This document shows, in pieces, positions 1 through 6,523 of a stretch of 18,850 nt of DNA; within the stretch, counting starts at the first letter, position 1; each line of letters opens with the position of its first letter. The stretch spans positions 1-18,850 of the forward strand of contig JAODNQ010000116.1 of the NCBI GenBank assembly GCA_025464695.1, written 5' to 3'. Source of the stretch: Frankiales bacterium. GTDB lineage: Bacteria > Actinomycetota > Actinomycetes > Mycobacteriales > SCTD01. Position numbers and translations under genes: made by a program. The notes under the pieces were generated by a model. It did no database searches, had not been told where the DNA came from, and saw only the letters and a program-made list of their open reading frames with translations.

Positions 1-1
1 C

Positions 2-88
2 AACAGGCGACGACAGCGAGCACTCGGCAAGCTCACGCCGGTCGAGTACGAACTCGCCTTCACCCGTCAGGCCGCACTCGCGGCATAG
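2..88 (+). CDS. C-terminal end of an IS3-family transposase (OrfB), partial
   Basis: The window opens inside a reading frame that ends at a TAG at 86-88. The 28 visible residues include RQRALGKLTPVEYELAF, which matches the C-terminal tail of IS3-family OrfB (rve-type) transposases, where a run of arginines and an L-[ST]-P-x-E-[FY] motif follow the catalytic DDE core. The catalytic part lies outside the window. The bases just after the stop (about 99-126) probably hold the terminal inverted repeat, but its partner is not visible so the IS end cannot be fixed. It could be an intact element entering from the left or a remnant. Confidence 0.65.
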   Translation, partial: NRRRQRALGKLTPVEYELAFTRQAALAA

Positions 89-555
89 TCCAACTCAAGC
101 AGTGTCAACCAGACCTGCAGCAGACCCAATGATGTCGTCGGATCAGTGCGTGCCTTCGTGTCACTGACCGGGCGAACCGGCGTGACTAGCGCTTGTGCGC
201 CGAGGCCGACTGTGGCTCGGAGCGGCACCAGCTGCCAGAAGTTTGCGCGGAACTAGTCCCGAGACCGTCACAACGGTCTACTGCTTCTGGTTATGCGGCG
301 TCTTGCTGCAAGCAGGGCGTTCCCCGCCGATTGTTGCCGCTCGCCGTCCGGCGGTCTGGCCGGGCGTGGCTAGGGCCGGTTCTGGACCAGAGCCGAGCCC
401 GTTCAACACTCCGACACGGACGGCTCCGGCATCTTGTGCGGCGTGGCCTTCGCCTGGCAAACCGTGGGTAGGGCCGGTTCCTTCTCCGCGGCCGGAGGTG
501 GAGACACGGACGTAGTACGCCACGACTTAGCCGTGAGAGCTGCGGCGGAGGGCGC
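89..555. other. Stretch without a recognisable gene
   Basis: No reading frame here gives a protein that I recognise, and the possible frames overlap each other with no clear ribosome binding site. The only structure noted is an imperfect duplication: TAGGGCCGGTTC at 371-382 and again at 469-480, each followed about 34-42 bases later by GACACGGACG (413-422 and 503-512). It may be decayed DNA between the IS tail and the toxin-antitoxin pair. Confidence 0.5.
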
Positions 556-855
556 CTAGACGAGGTCGAAGGCCGCTTGGATCGCCTCGTGTAGGGCGAG
601 CTCCTGGGCGTCGAGCAGGAAGCCGCAGGGCTCGTGGAGCTGCTGAATCAGGATGCTTGTGATCTGGTCGCACTTCACCGCGGATGGCTGGTCGAGTCCA
701 TTGCGCAGGCCAACGGGCACCTCGGTGGCGATGCCGTGAATCGTTCCTGTGATGGGTGCGATGGTGACGGTGGACATCCGGCCGACCATCAGCTCCCGGG
801 TGAGGACGAGCACCGGTCGCCGCTTGTCCAAGGTGGCCCAATGCAGCGGCCGCAT
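556..855 (-). CDS. MazF/PemK-family mRNA interferase toxin
   Basis: The 99-residue protein has the features of the MazF/PemK/CcdB-fold endoribonucleases: an N-terminal KRRPVLVLTRE strand with the conserved arginine-proline pair, a central TIAPITGTIHGIATEVPVG segment, and a DQPSAVKCDQITSI stretch that forms the sheet around the RNA site. Length is normal for the family. It starts one base into the stop codon of the upstream antitoxin (TGATG arrangement), so the two are translationally coupled with the antitoxin made first, the usual order. By family, the toxin cleaves mRNA at short single-stranded motifs and is blocked by its partner. Its place beside an integrase suggests a role in stabilising a mobile region. 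Target sequence and activity cannot be told from the sequence. Confidence 0.85.
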   Translation of the reverse strand: MRPLHWATLDKRRPVLVLTRELMVGRMSTVTIAPITGTIHGIATEVPVGLRNGLDQPSAVKCDQITSILIQQLHEPCGFLLDAQELALHEAIQAAFDLV

Positions 856-1091
856 CAGTCCTCGACTGGAGTCGCTGCGGTAGCCGTGGCGATCGCGAGC
901 GCCTCGCGGTCCTCGAGCGCGCCGGCTTCGATGAGCCGCTGAAGGTCGTCCTCGGCGCGCTGGCGCCGGGCGTCACGGGCGATCAGCCGGCTCACAAGGT
1001 CCGCGCGGCTCTTTACCCTGCCCGACGCGACCGCCTGGTCGACGTAGGCGACAAGCTCATCGGGAAGACGAACCGCGATCTGGGTACTCAT
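855..1091 (-). CDS. Ribbon-helix-helix antitoxin (MazE/CopG-like)
   Basis: The protein has 78 residues. The first 45 (STQIAVRLPDELVAYVDQAV followed by the SRADLVSRLIARDARR helix) form a ribbon-helix-helix DNA-binding fold: a short strand TQIAVRLP that contacts the major groove, then two helices. The remaining 30 residues are acidic and alanine-rich, as expected for a tail that wraps and neutralises a MazF-type toxin. Its stop overlaps the toxin start by one base. Such antitoxins usually repress their own operon. A GGTACC palindrome at 1100-1105, just upstream of the start, is a possible operator half, but this is only a suggestion. Confidence 0.83.
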   Translation of the reverse strand: MSTQIAVRLPDELVAYVDQAVASGRVKSRADLVSRLIARDARRQRAEDDLQRLIEAGALEDREALAIATATAATPVED

Positions 1092-1170
1092 CCCCAGATG
1101 GTACCGCTTCGGGATTCATCTTGGGTCAGGCTGACGCAGGTGGACAGAGGAGCTGCGGGCTGGTCGCGGA

Positions 1171-1746
1171 CTACTTGCGGGCGAACAGGCCGCGCTTGCT
1201 CTCCAGCCGGTCGAGCCGCTGCTTGAGCTGCGCGTTCTCGGCCTGTAGGTCCTTGAGCGCCTGCTGAACAGCGTCCAGCTCGGCGTTCAGCTCCTCAAGC
1301 ACCACCGGCAGGTCCTGCAGCAGTTCGACCTGCTCATCGTCGAGCAGCACCTCATCCGCCTCGTCCTTCGCCATCACGACAGGAGCGTCGGCCTTGGTCT
1401 GGGCGGCCGGAGTGCGGGCGGCCGATCGAGCGGGACCCGGCTCCGTCGAGGTGACAGGTGCGCGGCTCGAGACCGGCTTCGCGGCCGCATTCCTGGTGCC
1501 AGTACCCGGCGCCTTCGACCGCGAGGCAGCCGGCCTGGACGTCGCGTTCCCCCCCGACTTTTGCTCGCCGGTTCCGGCGGCCTGCGGGTTGGCCTTGAGG
1601 AACTGCTCCACCAGCCCGGCGGGCAGGCGCCCGCGGTCGGCGACCTTCAGCCCGTTCTCGCGGGCCCATGCGCGCACTGCGGAGAGGTTGACGGAAGGGG
1701 CAGCGGCTGGCATGAGCACAAGGGTAGGGCGGGACGGCGCCACCAT
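1171..1746 (-). CDS. Lsr2-type DNA-binding domain protein with C-terminal coiled coil
   Basis: Starting from ATG at 1746 the protein has 191 residues. Residues about 19-52 (LSAVRAWARENGLKVADRGR and the following LPAGLVEQFLKANP) match the C-terminal DNA-binding domain of Lsr2, including the RGR tripeptide (38-40) that inserts into the AT-rich minor groove. A low-complexity Ala/Pro/Ser/Lys linker follows (about 55-120), then an acidic segment and a leucine-rich heptad region (about 140-185) that reads as a coiled coil. In classical Lsr2 the oligomerisation domain is N-terminal and the DNA-binding domain C-terminal; here the order is reversed. It follows the integrase by about 36 bases. Alternative starts are ATG 1713 (180 residues) and GTG 1791, which overlaps the integrase; none has a strong ribosome site. 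A longer upstream frame is only the shadow of the integrase. Confidence 0.72.
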   Translation of the reverse strand: MVAPSRPTLVLMPAAAPSVNLSAVRAWARENGLKVADRGRLPAGLVEQFLKANPQAAGTGEQKSGGNATSRPAASRSKAPGTGTRNAAAKPVSSRAPVTSTEPGPARSAARTPAAQTKADAPVVMAKDEADEVLLDDEQVELLQDLPVVLEELNAELDAVQQALKDLQAENAQLKQRLDRLESKRGLFARK

Positions 1747-1781
1747 GATCGCGGCCCGCTGCTGGGCGCTGCCGATACCTG

Positions 1782-2693
1782 TCAATTGCACGCCATCCCG
1801 GCGAGGTAGGCGGCGACGGCGTGGCCGGCGTGCCGGTCGAGGTTCGCCCGCGCCATGTCGTAGCGCAACGTCGTACGACTGTCGGCGTGCCGCATCGCGT
1901 ACTGCATGTCCCGCAGCGGCACGTTGATCAGCAGCCCGGCGGTGCAGAACGTCCGGCGCAGCGCGTGCGGGCTCGGGATCTGCATCAGCCCAGCGGCCTT
2001 GGCCAGCCGGGCCAGCGTCGCCGCGGCGCTGTTGCGGGTCATCCGCTCTCCCCGAGTGTTCAGCAGCAACGGTCCTGCCTGCCGGTCCCCTGCGGCCTCC
2101 CGCACCGCCCGTAGCACCGGGACCGGCAGCGGGATCGTCGCCGGCTTGGCGCCCTTGCCCATGACGTGAAGAAGCTCGTAGCCAGAGTTCGCGTGCAGGT
2201 CGCTCACATTCACGGAGCACGCCTCACCGACCCGCAGCCCGACCATTCCAAGCAGCGCCACGAGCGTGTGGCTGTTCGGACCCTCCGCCCGGGCTGCGGT
2301 CAGCAGCGCCGCGAACTCCAGCGGATGCAGGATCGAGCGGTGTTGGCCCTCCCACGGCACCTTGGGCCGAGCGATCGCTACGGTCGAGTCGGCGCTCAGG
2401 TAGCCGTCGATCACCGCGTACCGGTACAGGCCGCCGACCGCGGTGAACCGGCGGCCGATCGTCGCTGGGCTCAGCCCCCGGTCCTCCATCCACCGCAGGT
2501 AGAGCTCCAGGTGCGGCCGCTGCGCGAGCAACGGCTGCAGGCACTGCAGTTCACACCAGCCCAGGAACGACTTCAGGTCCTGGCGGTAAGCCCGCAGCGT
2601 CGCTCGGCGGTAACGGGCCAGGAACCCGAACACGGCCATCTTCGTCGCTTGATCCAGCCCGGCCCCGGCCGGCAACAACTCCACACCCGTCAT
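1782..2693 (-). CDS. Tyrosine recombinase / integrase (XerC/XerD-like)
   Basis: The 303-residue protein has an N-terminal SAM-like core-binding domain (about 20-100, containing YRRATLRAYRQDLKSFLGWC) and a C-terminal catalytic domain. The catalytic set is complete: R154 in GLRVGE, K180 in MGKGAK, H243 and R246 in SPHALRR, H269 in MRHAD, and the nucleophile Y278 in LRYDMAR. Length fits simple phage/ICE-type or Xer-like recombinases without an arm-binding domain. ATG 2693 was chosen because GAGGGGG lies 5 bases upstream; an in-frame GTG at 2723 directly abuts AGGAGGA and is too close. The Lsr2-like gene follows on the same strand. It may mobilise the surrounding region. Because it looks intact it could still be active. 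Confidence 0.9.
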   Translation of the reverse strand: MTGVELLPAGAGLDQATKMAVFGFLARYRRATLRAYRQDLKSFLGWCELQCLQPLLAQRPHLELYLRWMEDRGLSPATIGRRFTAVGGLYRYAVIDGYLSADSTVAIARPKVPWEGQHRSILHPLEFAALLTAARAEGPNSHTLVALLGMVGLRVGEACSVNVSDLHANSGYELLHVMGKGAKPATIPLPVPVLRAVREAAGDRQAGPLLLNTRGERMTRNSAAATLARLAKAAGLMQIPSPHALRRTFCTAGLLINVPLRDMQYAMRHADSRTTLRYDMARANLDRHAGHAVAAYLAGMACN

Positions 2694-2851
2694 GTCGACC
2701 CCCTCTAACAGGGACGACAACACTCCTCCTCGTGCAGCCCGTCGTCTAGGGACAACGAGAGGTAACCGGCCCTACACCCCGTTCCTGGTGCGCCGACCAC
2801 TCGCGCGCCTCGAGGCAGTGACCGAGCACAACCGAAGCGGGTGCGATCACT

Positions 2852-2869
2852 TCAGAGCCGGCACTCTGA
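2852..2869 (-). terminator. Weak hairpin downstream of ahpD
   Basis: TCAGAG and CTCTGA (6-bp arms) are separated by CCGGCA, about 70 bases past the AhpD stop. There is no T-run. A self-complementary CCCCGCGGGG lies nearby at 2877-2886. A role in ending the ahpC-ahpD transcript is plausible but not shown. Confidence 0.3.
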
Positions 2870-2939
2870 GCCGTGGCCCCGCGGGGGTGGTCGTCGGCAC
2901 GCCCAGGAGCGACTGGCCGGTAGGCGCGGGCGTCAAGGC

Positions 2940-3488
2940 TCAAGCGTTGGCCAGTACTCCCTCGGCCTCGAGCGTGACGGCGACGGCGTGTACGACGCCT
3001 GCGATGCGGAGTGCCTCGTGGATGTCCTCGCGCGACAGGCCCGCCGCGCGCAGCTGCTCCTCGTGGGACGCCAGGCATTGCCCGCAGCCGTTGACGGCGC
3101 TGACGGCGAACGACCAGAACTCAAAGTCGGACTTGTCGACGCCGCCGCTGGTGCCGATCACCTGCATGCGGAGCTTGGCGCCGGTGTCGTCGTACCCGGT
3201 GATCCCGGAGTCGCGCAGGAGGTGCTTGCCGCGGTAGTAGATGTTGTTCATGGCCATGATGGCTGCGGCCGCTCGGGCTGCGTCGTAGGCCACGTCGGAC
3301 AGGTGCGTACGTGCCTCCTCATCGAGCTCGCGCAGGACCTGCGGGTTCCGGGAGGCGATCGCGGCGGCCAGGACCGCGCCCCACAGGCGCTGCTCCGGGA
3401 CGGTGGAGTTGCCGACGACCGAGCCGAGGTTGAGCTTGAGGTCCTTGGCGTAGGCGGGCAGTGCCTGCTTGAGCGCGTCGAGAGACAT
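2940..3488 (-). CDS. ahpD: Alkyl hydroperoxide reductase AhpD (CMD-domain thiol protein)
   Basis: The 182-residue protein is full length for AhpD. The carboxymuconolactone-decarboxylase-type active site is present as C135-G-Q-C138, with E123 in DFEFWS and H142 in SHEEQ, the residues of the proposed proton relay. In mycobacteria AhpD takes electrons from lipoylated SucB/dihydrolipoamide dehydrogenase and passes them to AhpC, so it acts as the reductant for the peroxidase next to it. It begins 2 bases after the AhpC stop, so the two are co-transcribed and probably made in proportion. The start codon is supported by this tight spacing and the [12 protein letters not shown]-terminus typical of the family. 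Confidence 0.95.
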   Translation of the reverse strand: MSLDALKQALPAYAKDLKLNLGSVVGNSTVPEQRLWGAVLAAAIASRNPQVLRELDEEARTHLSDVAYDAARAAAAIMAMNNIYYRGKHLLRDSGITGYDDTGAKLRMQVIGTSGGVDKSDFEFWSFAVSAVNGCGQCLASHEEQLRAAGLSREDIHEALRIAGVVHAVAVTLEAEGVLANA

Positions 3489-3490
3489 CC

Positions 3491-4075
3491 TCAGCTCGCC
3501 ATCATGAGGTCGCCAGCATCAAGCGTGCCCGCGCCCTTGCGCCAGTTGCAGGGGCAGAGCTCGTCGGTCTGCAAGGCGTCAAGGACGCGCAGCACTTCGT
3601 CGACGTTGCGGCCGACTGATCCGGCGGTGACCATCGCGAACTGGATCTCGTTGTCCGGGTCGATGATGAAGGTGGCGCGGTCGGCGACGCCGTCGGCGTT
3701 GAGCACGCCGCAGGCGCTGGCGAGCTCTCGCTTGAGGTCGGACAGCATCGGGAACGGCAGGTCGCGCAGGTCCTCGTGCTGCTTGCGCCAGGCGTAGTGG
3801 ACGAACTCGTTGTCGACCGACGCCCCGAGGACCTGGGTGTCGCGGTCGGCGAAGTCCTCGTTGAGCTTGCCGAACGCGGCGATCTCGGTCGGGCAGACGA
3901 ACGTGAAGTCTTTCGGCCAGAAGAACACCACCCGCCACTTGCCCGCGTAGGTGTGTGAGTCGATCTCCGTGAAGAAGTCCTCGGGGGCGGCGGCCGCGAC
4001 CTTGTTCAGGTCGCCGCCGACCAGGGCGGTGAGCTCGTAGGCGGGGAACTGGTCACCGATGGTGAGCATGGGCAT
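3491..4075 (-). CDS. ahpC: Alkyl hydroperoxide reductase AhpC (peroxiredoxin)
   Basis: This 194-residue peroxiredoxin has peroxidatic C61 in DFTFVCPTE and two C-terminal cysteines, C174 and C176, in ELCPCNW. That three-cysteine layout is known from Mycobacterium tuberculosis AhpC, where it serves to accept electrons from AhpD. The enzyme reduces organic hydroperoxides, H2O2 and peroxynitrite in the cytoplasm. ATG 4075 is preferred because AGGAG ends 5 bases upstream; ATG 4069 is two codons inside. An 87-base gap separates it from the upstream globin gene and contains an 8-bp hairpin, so it could be read through from that gene or have its own promoter. No OxyR gene is visible here; the nearby regulator is OhrR-like. 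Confidence 0.96.
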   Translation of the reverse strand: MPMLTIGDQFPAYELTALVGGDLNKVAAAAPEDFFTEIDSHTYAGKWRVVFFWPKDFTFVCPTEIAAFGKLNEDFADRDTQVLGASVDNEFVHYAWRKQHEDLRDLPFPMLSDLKRELASACGVLNADGVADRATFIIDPDNEIQFAMVTAGSVGRNVDEVLRVLDALQTDELCPCNWRKGAGTLDAGDLMMAS

Positions 4076-4132
4076 GGGTGCTCCTGTGGGTGCGTGAACT
4101 TGGACGGTCGCAGCCCTGTAGGGCGCGGACGT

Positions 4133-4152
4133 GCGCTGCCTGGTGGCAGCGC
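4133..4152 (-). terminator. Hairpin between globin gene and ahpC (attenuator or RNA processing site)
   Basis: GCGCTGCC (4133-4140) and GGCAGCGC (4145-4152) form a perfect 8-bp stem with a TGGT loop. A smaller GCCC-TGTA-GGGC stem lies at 4113-4124. No T-run follows on the minus strand, so it may only reduce or modulate read-through into ahpC. Confidence 0.4.
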
Positions 4153-4162
4153 GTGTGGCTGG

Positions 4163-4618
4163 TCAAGGGCAGGGAGGCAGTCGGGTCCCCTGGTCGGCAG
4201 GGAGCAGCGGCATGCTGCGGGCGGGCTCGATCGCGTTGAGGTTGGCGAGGAAGTTCTTGGCGGTCTGGGTGGCGTGGCTGTAGGCGCGCTCGGTGACAGG
4301 CCCCGTGAAGTGGGTGTCGAGGCTGGCTCGCCACAGGCCGAGCCATCGGGTGAAGTGCGCCTCGGTCAGCGGCACCTGGGCGTGGACGGCCCGGTGCTGC
4401 GCGAGCGGTCGGCCCGTGTACTGCCCGGTCCCGAGCAGGACCTTCTGCCAGAAGGCGGTGATGGCCGGCAGGTGAGCCTCGAGGTCCATGGCGACGACGT
4501 CGACGAACACGTGGCCGAGCAGCTCGTCGGCGAAGGCGCTGGCGTAGAAGTGCCGAAGCAGCCGGTCCAGGTCCGCGGGGCTGGTGATATCCCCGCAGAC
4601 GGGGCCAGCTGTCGGCAC
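4163..4618 (-). CDS. Group III truncated hemoglobin (2-on-2 globin)
   Basis: From GTG 4618 the protein has 151 residues. It follows the pattern of group III truncated globins: LLRHFYASAFADELLGHVF at the B/C helices, AHLPAITAFWQKVLLGTGQY in the E helix region, GRPLAQHRAVHAQVPLTEAHF around the F helix with H75 as likely proximal haem ligand, and RWLGLWRASLDTHF in the G helix with its conserved tryptophan. Residues after about 130 are an extra tail. Globins of this class bind O2, NO and peroxide and are linked to nitrosative or peroxide stress; the exact substrate is unknown. The longer frame that begins further upstream is unlikely, since GTG 4618 has AGGA 9 bases ahead and sits 11 bases after the stop of the preceding gene, fitting an operon. 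Confidence 0.85.
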   Translation of the reverse strand: MPTAGPVCGDITSPADLDRLLRHFYASAFADELLGHVFVDVVAMDLEAHLPAITAFWQKVLLGTGQYTGRPLAQHRAVHAQVPLTEAHFTRWLGLWRASLDTHFTGPVTERAYSHATQTAKNFLANLNAIEPARSMPLLPADQGTRLPPCP

Positions 4619-4629
4619 GACGATCAGTC

Positions 4630-4848
4630 CTACGTGCCGGGGCAGACGGCGTAGGTCATGGACGCGGTGCGGACGACCTCGTGCTCGGCCCACGGCTCGT
4701 GGCACTTGTGGCACAGGTCCCTCGCGGGGTCGTGCTGGTGAGTCGAGGGGGCGTTGACGTCACCGACCTGCGGCGGCCCCATGAAGCTGAACATGATGCG
4801 TTCGAGGAAGCCGAGCTTGGTGGGGTCCTTGGGGCGGCGCTTGCTCAT
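4630..4848 (-). CDS. Small unknown protein with CxxC motif, in redox operon
   Basis: This 72-residue protein is not one I recognise. It has a basic N-terminus (SKRRPKDPT), a short hydrophobic/aromatic stretch (LGFLERIMFSFMGPP), then C46-H-K-C49-H50 and a lone C69 close to the end. The CxxC-H and late Cys could form an incomplete zinc-ribbon or a redox-active site; with three cysteines plus a histidine a metal site is possible. ATG 4848 was chosen, with GGAG 9 bases ahead; ATG 4857 directly abuts that GGAG. It lies between rhodanese (27-base gap) and truncated hemoglobin (11-base gap) on the same strand, so it is very probably translated from the same mRNA. Function is unknown. Confidence 0.75.
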   Translation of the reverse strand: MSKRRPKDPTKLGFLERIMFSFMGPPQVGDVNAPSTHQHDPARDLCHKCHEPWAEHEVVRTASMTYAVCPGT

Positions 4849-4875
4849 GGTCGGCATCTCCGTCTGCGGGGCCGT

Positions 4876-5718
4876 CTAGGCCGCGGTCTGCGGGTTGTGG
4901 ACGGGCATGTCCTCGAGGGAGGCCCACTGCAGGTAGCTGCCGTCGTAGTTCTTGGCGCTCGTGTACCCGAGGAGCTCGCGCAGGACGAACCAGGAGTGGC
5001 TGCTGCGCTCACCGATGCGGCAGTACGCGATGACCTCCTTGTCGGGGTCCAGGCCGGCGTCGGCGTAGAGGGCGCGGAGCTCGTCGTCGCTCTTGAACGT
5101 GCCGTCGTCGTTCGCGGTCTTGCTCCAGGGCAGGTTGACCGCGGTGGGGACGTGGCCCAGACGTGCGCCGGCCTCCTGCGGGAGGTGCGCGGGGGCGGCG
5201 AGCTTGCCGGTGAACTCGTCGGGGCTGCGGACGTCGACGAGGTTCTTGGTCCCGATGGCGTCGCGGACCTCGGGGGCGAAGGCGCGCAGGCTGAGGTCCT
5301 GCTCGGTCGCGCGGTACTGGGTCCGCTGGCGCTTGACGACGTCGGTCGTCAGCGGGCGGGCGTCGATCTCCCACTTCTTGCGGCCGCCGTCCAGCAGGCG
5401 GACGTCGCGGTGGCCGTAGAGCTTGAGGTACCAGTACGCGTACGCGGCGAACCAGTTGTTGTTGCGACCGTAGAGCTCAACGGTGTCGTCGTTGCTGATG
5501 CCCTTGGCGCTCAGCAACCCCTCGAAAGCGGCGCGCTCGATGACGTCGCGGACGCCGGCCTGCTGCAGCTCGCTCGCCCAGTCCAGCCGGACGGCGCCGG
5601 CGAGGTGGCCGGTGTCGTAGGCCGAGACGTCCTCGTCAACCTCGACGAACACGACGGCGGGGTCGTTCAGGTGGCTCTCGGCCCAGTCGGCGTCGACCAG
5701 GACATAAGTGCGGCTCAT
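4876..5718 (-). CDS. Two-domain rhodanese (thiosulfate/3-mercaptopyruvate sulfurtransferase)
   Basis: The 280-residue protein has two rhodanese domains. The N-terminal one (about 5-125) lacks a catalytic cysteine and carries the VELYGRNNNWFAAYAYWYLK segment typical of actinobacterial SseA/CysA-type enzymes. The C-terminal one (about 140-272) has the active-site C233 in AYCRIGERSS, the persulfide carrier. Family members move sulfane sulfur from thiosulfate or mercaptopyruvate to thiol acceptors or cyanide in the cytoplasm; the CRIGERS loop favours thiosulfate-type activity, though this is inference. ATG 5718 has GAGGAG about 9-10 bases ahead. It is the first gene of the minus-strand run that continues to ahpD, and it is divergent from the OhrR-like regulator, which suggests that regulator controls it. 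Confidence 0.93.
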   Translation of the reverse strand: MSRTYVLVDADWAESHLNDPAVVFVEVDEDVSAYDTGHLAGAVRLDWASELQQAGVRDVIERAAFEGLLSAKGISNDDTVELYGRNNNWFAAYAYWYLKLYGHRDVRLLDGGRKKWEIDARPLTTDVVKRQRTQYRATEQDLSLRAFAPEVRDAIGTKNLVDVRSPDEFTGKLAAPAHLPQEAGARLGHVPTAVNLPWSKTANDDGTFKSDDELRALYADAGLDPDKEVIAYCRIGERSSHSWFVLRELLGYTSAKNYDGSYLQWASLEDMPVHNPQTAA

Positions 5719-5779
5719 GTGCTTCAGGCTCCTCAGCGTGGGGTGACATCCGGTCCAACCAGCGTCCCGCCAGATCTAT

Positions 5780-5791
5780 TTCGTGTACGAA
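5780..5791. promoter_or_regulatory. Candidate operator for the OhrR-like regulator
   Basis: TTCGTGTACGAA has 5-bp arms (TTCGT/ACGAA) around a 2-base centre and sits between the divergent rhodanese and marR-type genes, 61 bases from one start and 43 from the other. OhrR/MarR dimers bind short inverted repeats in such shared regions. A related GTACG occurs 13 bases on (5798-5802). Confidence 0.4.
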
Positions 5792-5834
5792 CCGACTGTA
5801 CGCCAACTGTGTGCCCACGAGGTACTCTTCCTCC

Positions 5835-6347
5835 ATGGACCTGGCAGAGCTCGTCGGTGACCCGCTGGCGTTGGACCGGCAGGTCTGCTTCGCCCTGGCG
5901 GTGGCGTCTCGCTCGGTGATCGCCCTGTACCGCCCACTGCTCGAACCGCTCAGGCTCACGCACCCCCAGTACCTGGTGATGCTCGCGCTGTGGGAGCGAG
6001 CTCCACGTTCAGCGAAGGACATCAGCACGTCCCTGCGTCTGGACCCGGCAACGCTCTCGCCGCTGCTCAAGCGCCTCGAAGTGCTCGGCTACCTCACCCG
6101 GCAGCGCAGCACCACCGACGAGCGCATGCTCGTCGTCGAGCTCACGGAGACCGGCCGCGAACTGCGCACGGAAGCCGAGAAGATCCCGCCGGCGATCGTC
6201 GCGCGGCTTGGCATGGACGTCAGCCACCTGCTCGAGTTGCACGCTGCGCTCACCGAGGTCATCGCCGCGACCGACTCGCTGCCCCCGCCATCGGAAGCCG
6301 TAGTCGAGGACGACCTCATGGGTGCGCTGCCGGCTGCGCAGGCGTAG
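5835..6347 (+). CDS. OhrR-type MarR-family peroxide-sensing repressor (one-Cys)
   Basis: The 170-residue protein aligns by eye along its length with OhrR: LDRQVCFALAVASR holds the single cysteine C18, the sensor that is sulfenylated by organic hydroperoxides; LYRPLLEPLRLTHPQYLVM carries the tyrosines (Y32, Y46) of that region; the winged helix runs from about 58 to 112, with LRLDPATLSPLLKRLEVLGY as recognition helix and RSTTDERMLVVELT as wing. No second cysteine exists, so it belongs to the one-Cys type that needs a small thiol for full oxidation. ATG 5835 fits the family N-terminus; GTG 5811 is an alternative. No ohr peroxidase gene is nearby: the divergent rhodanese-globin-ahpCD run is the likely target. 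Confidence 0.88.
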   Translation: MDLAELVGDPLALDRQVCFALAVASRSVIALYRPLLEPLRLTHPQYLVMLALWERAPRSAKDISTSLRLDPATLSPLLKRLEVLGYLTRQRSTTDERMLVVELTETGRELRTEAEKIPPAIVARLGMDVSHLLELHAALTEVIAATDSLPPPSEAVVEDDLMGALPAAQA

Positions 6348-6432
6348 GGGGTCCAGTCCCGCAGCAGTTGACGCCCGCGGCTACGCAGAACTCGCCGCTA
6401 CGTGACGACGCTCGCCAGGGTGCACGCACTGA

Positions 6433-6454
6433 CCGAGGGCTGAGAAGCCCTCGG
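6433..6454. terminator. Bidirectional hairpin terminator between convergent genes
   Basis: CCGAGGGCT and AGCCCTCGG form a perfect 9-bp stem around a GAGA loop, between the OhrR-like gene (plus) and the membrane-protein gene (minus). A short GTT follows on the plus side. Position and symmetry fit a terminator that serves both strands. Confidence 0.75.
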
Positions 6455-6523
6455 GTTAGGCCGTCGCCAACAGTTGAGAAGTGCCGCTACCTCTCCCGCG
6501 GCACCGTAAGGGCAAGCGGTGGG

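Noticed and set aside
1747..2220. N-terminal extension of the Lsr2-like protein
   Set aside because: The extension runs through the integrase gene in another frame and is Arg/Ala/Gly-rich noise; starts at 1746, 1713 or 1791 are more sensible.
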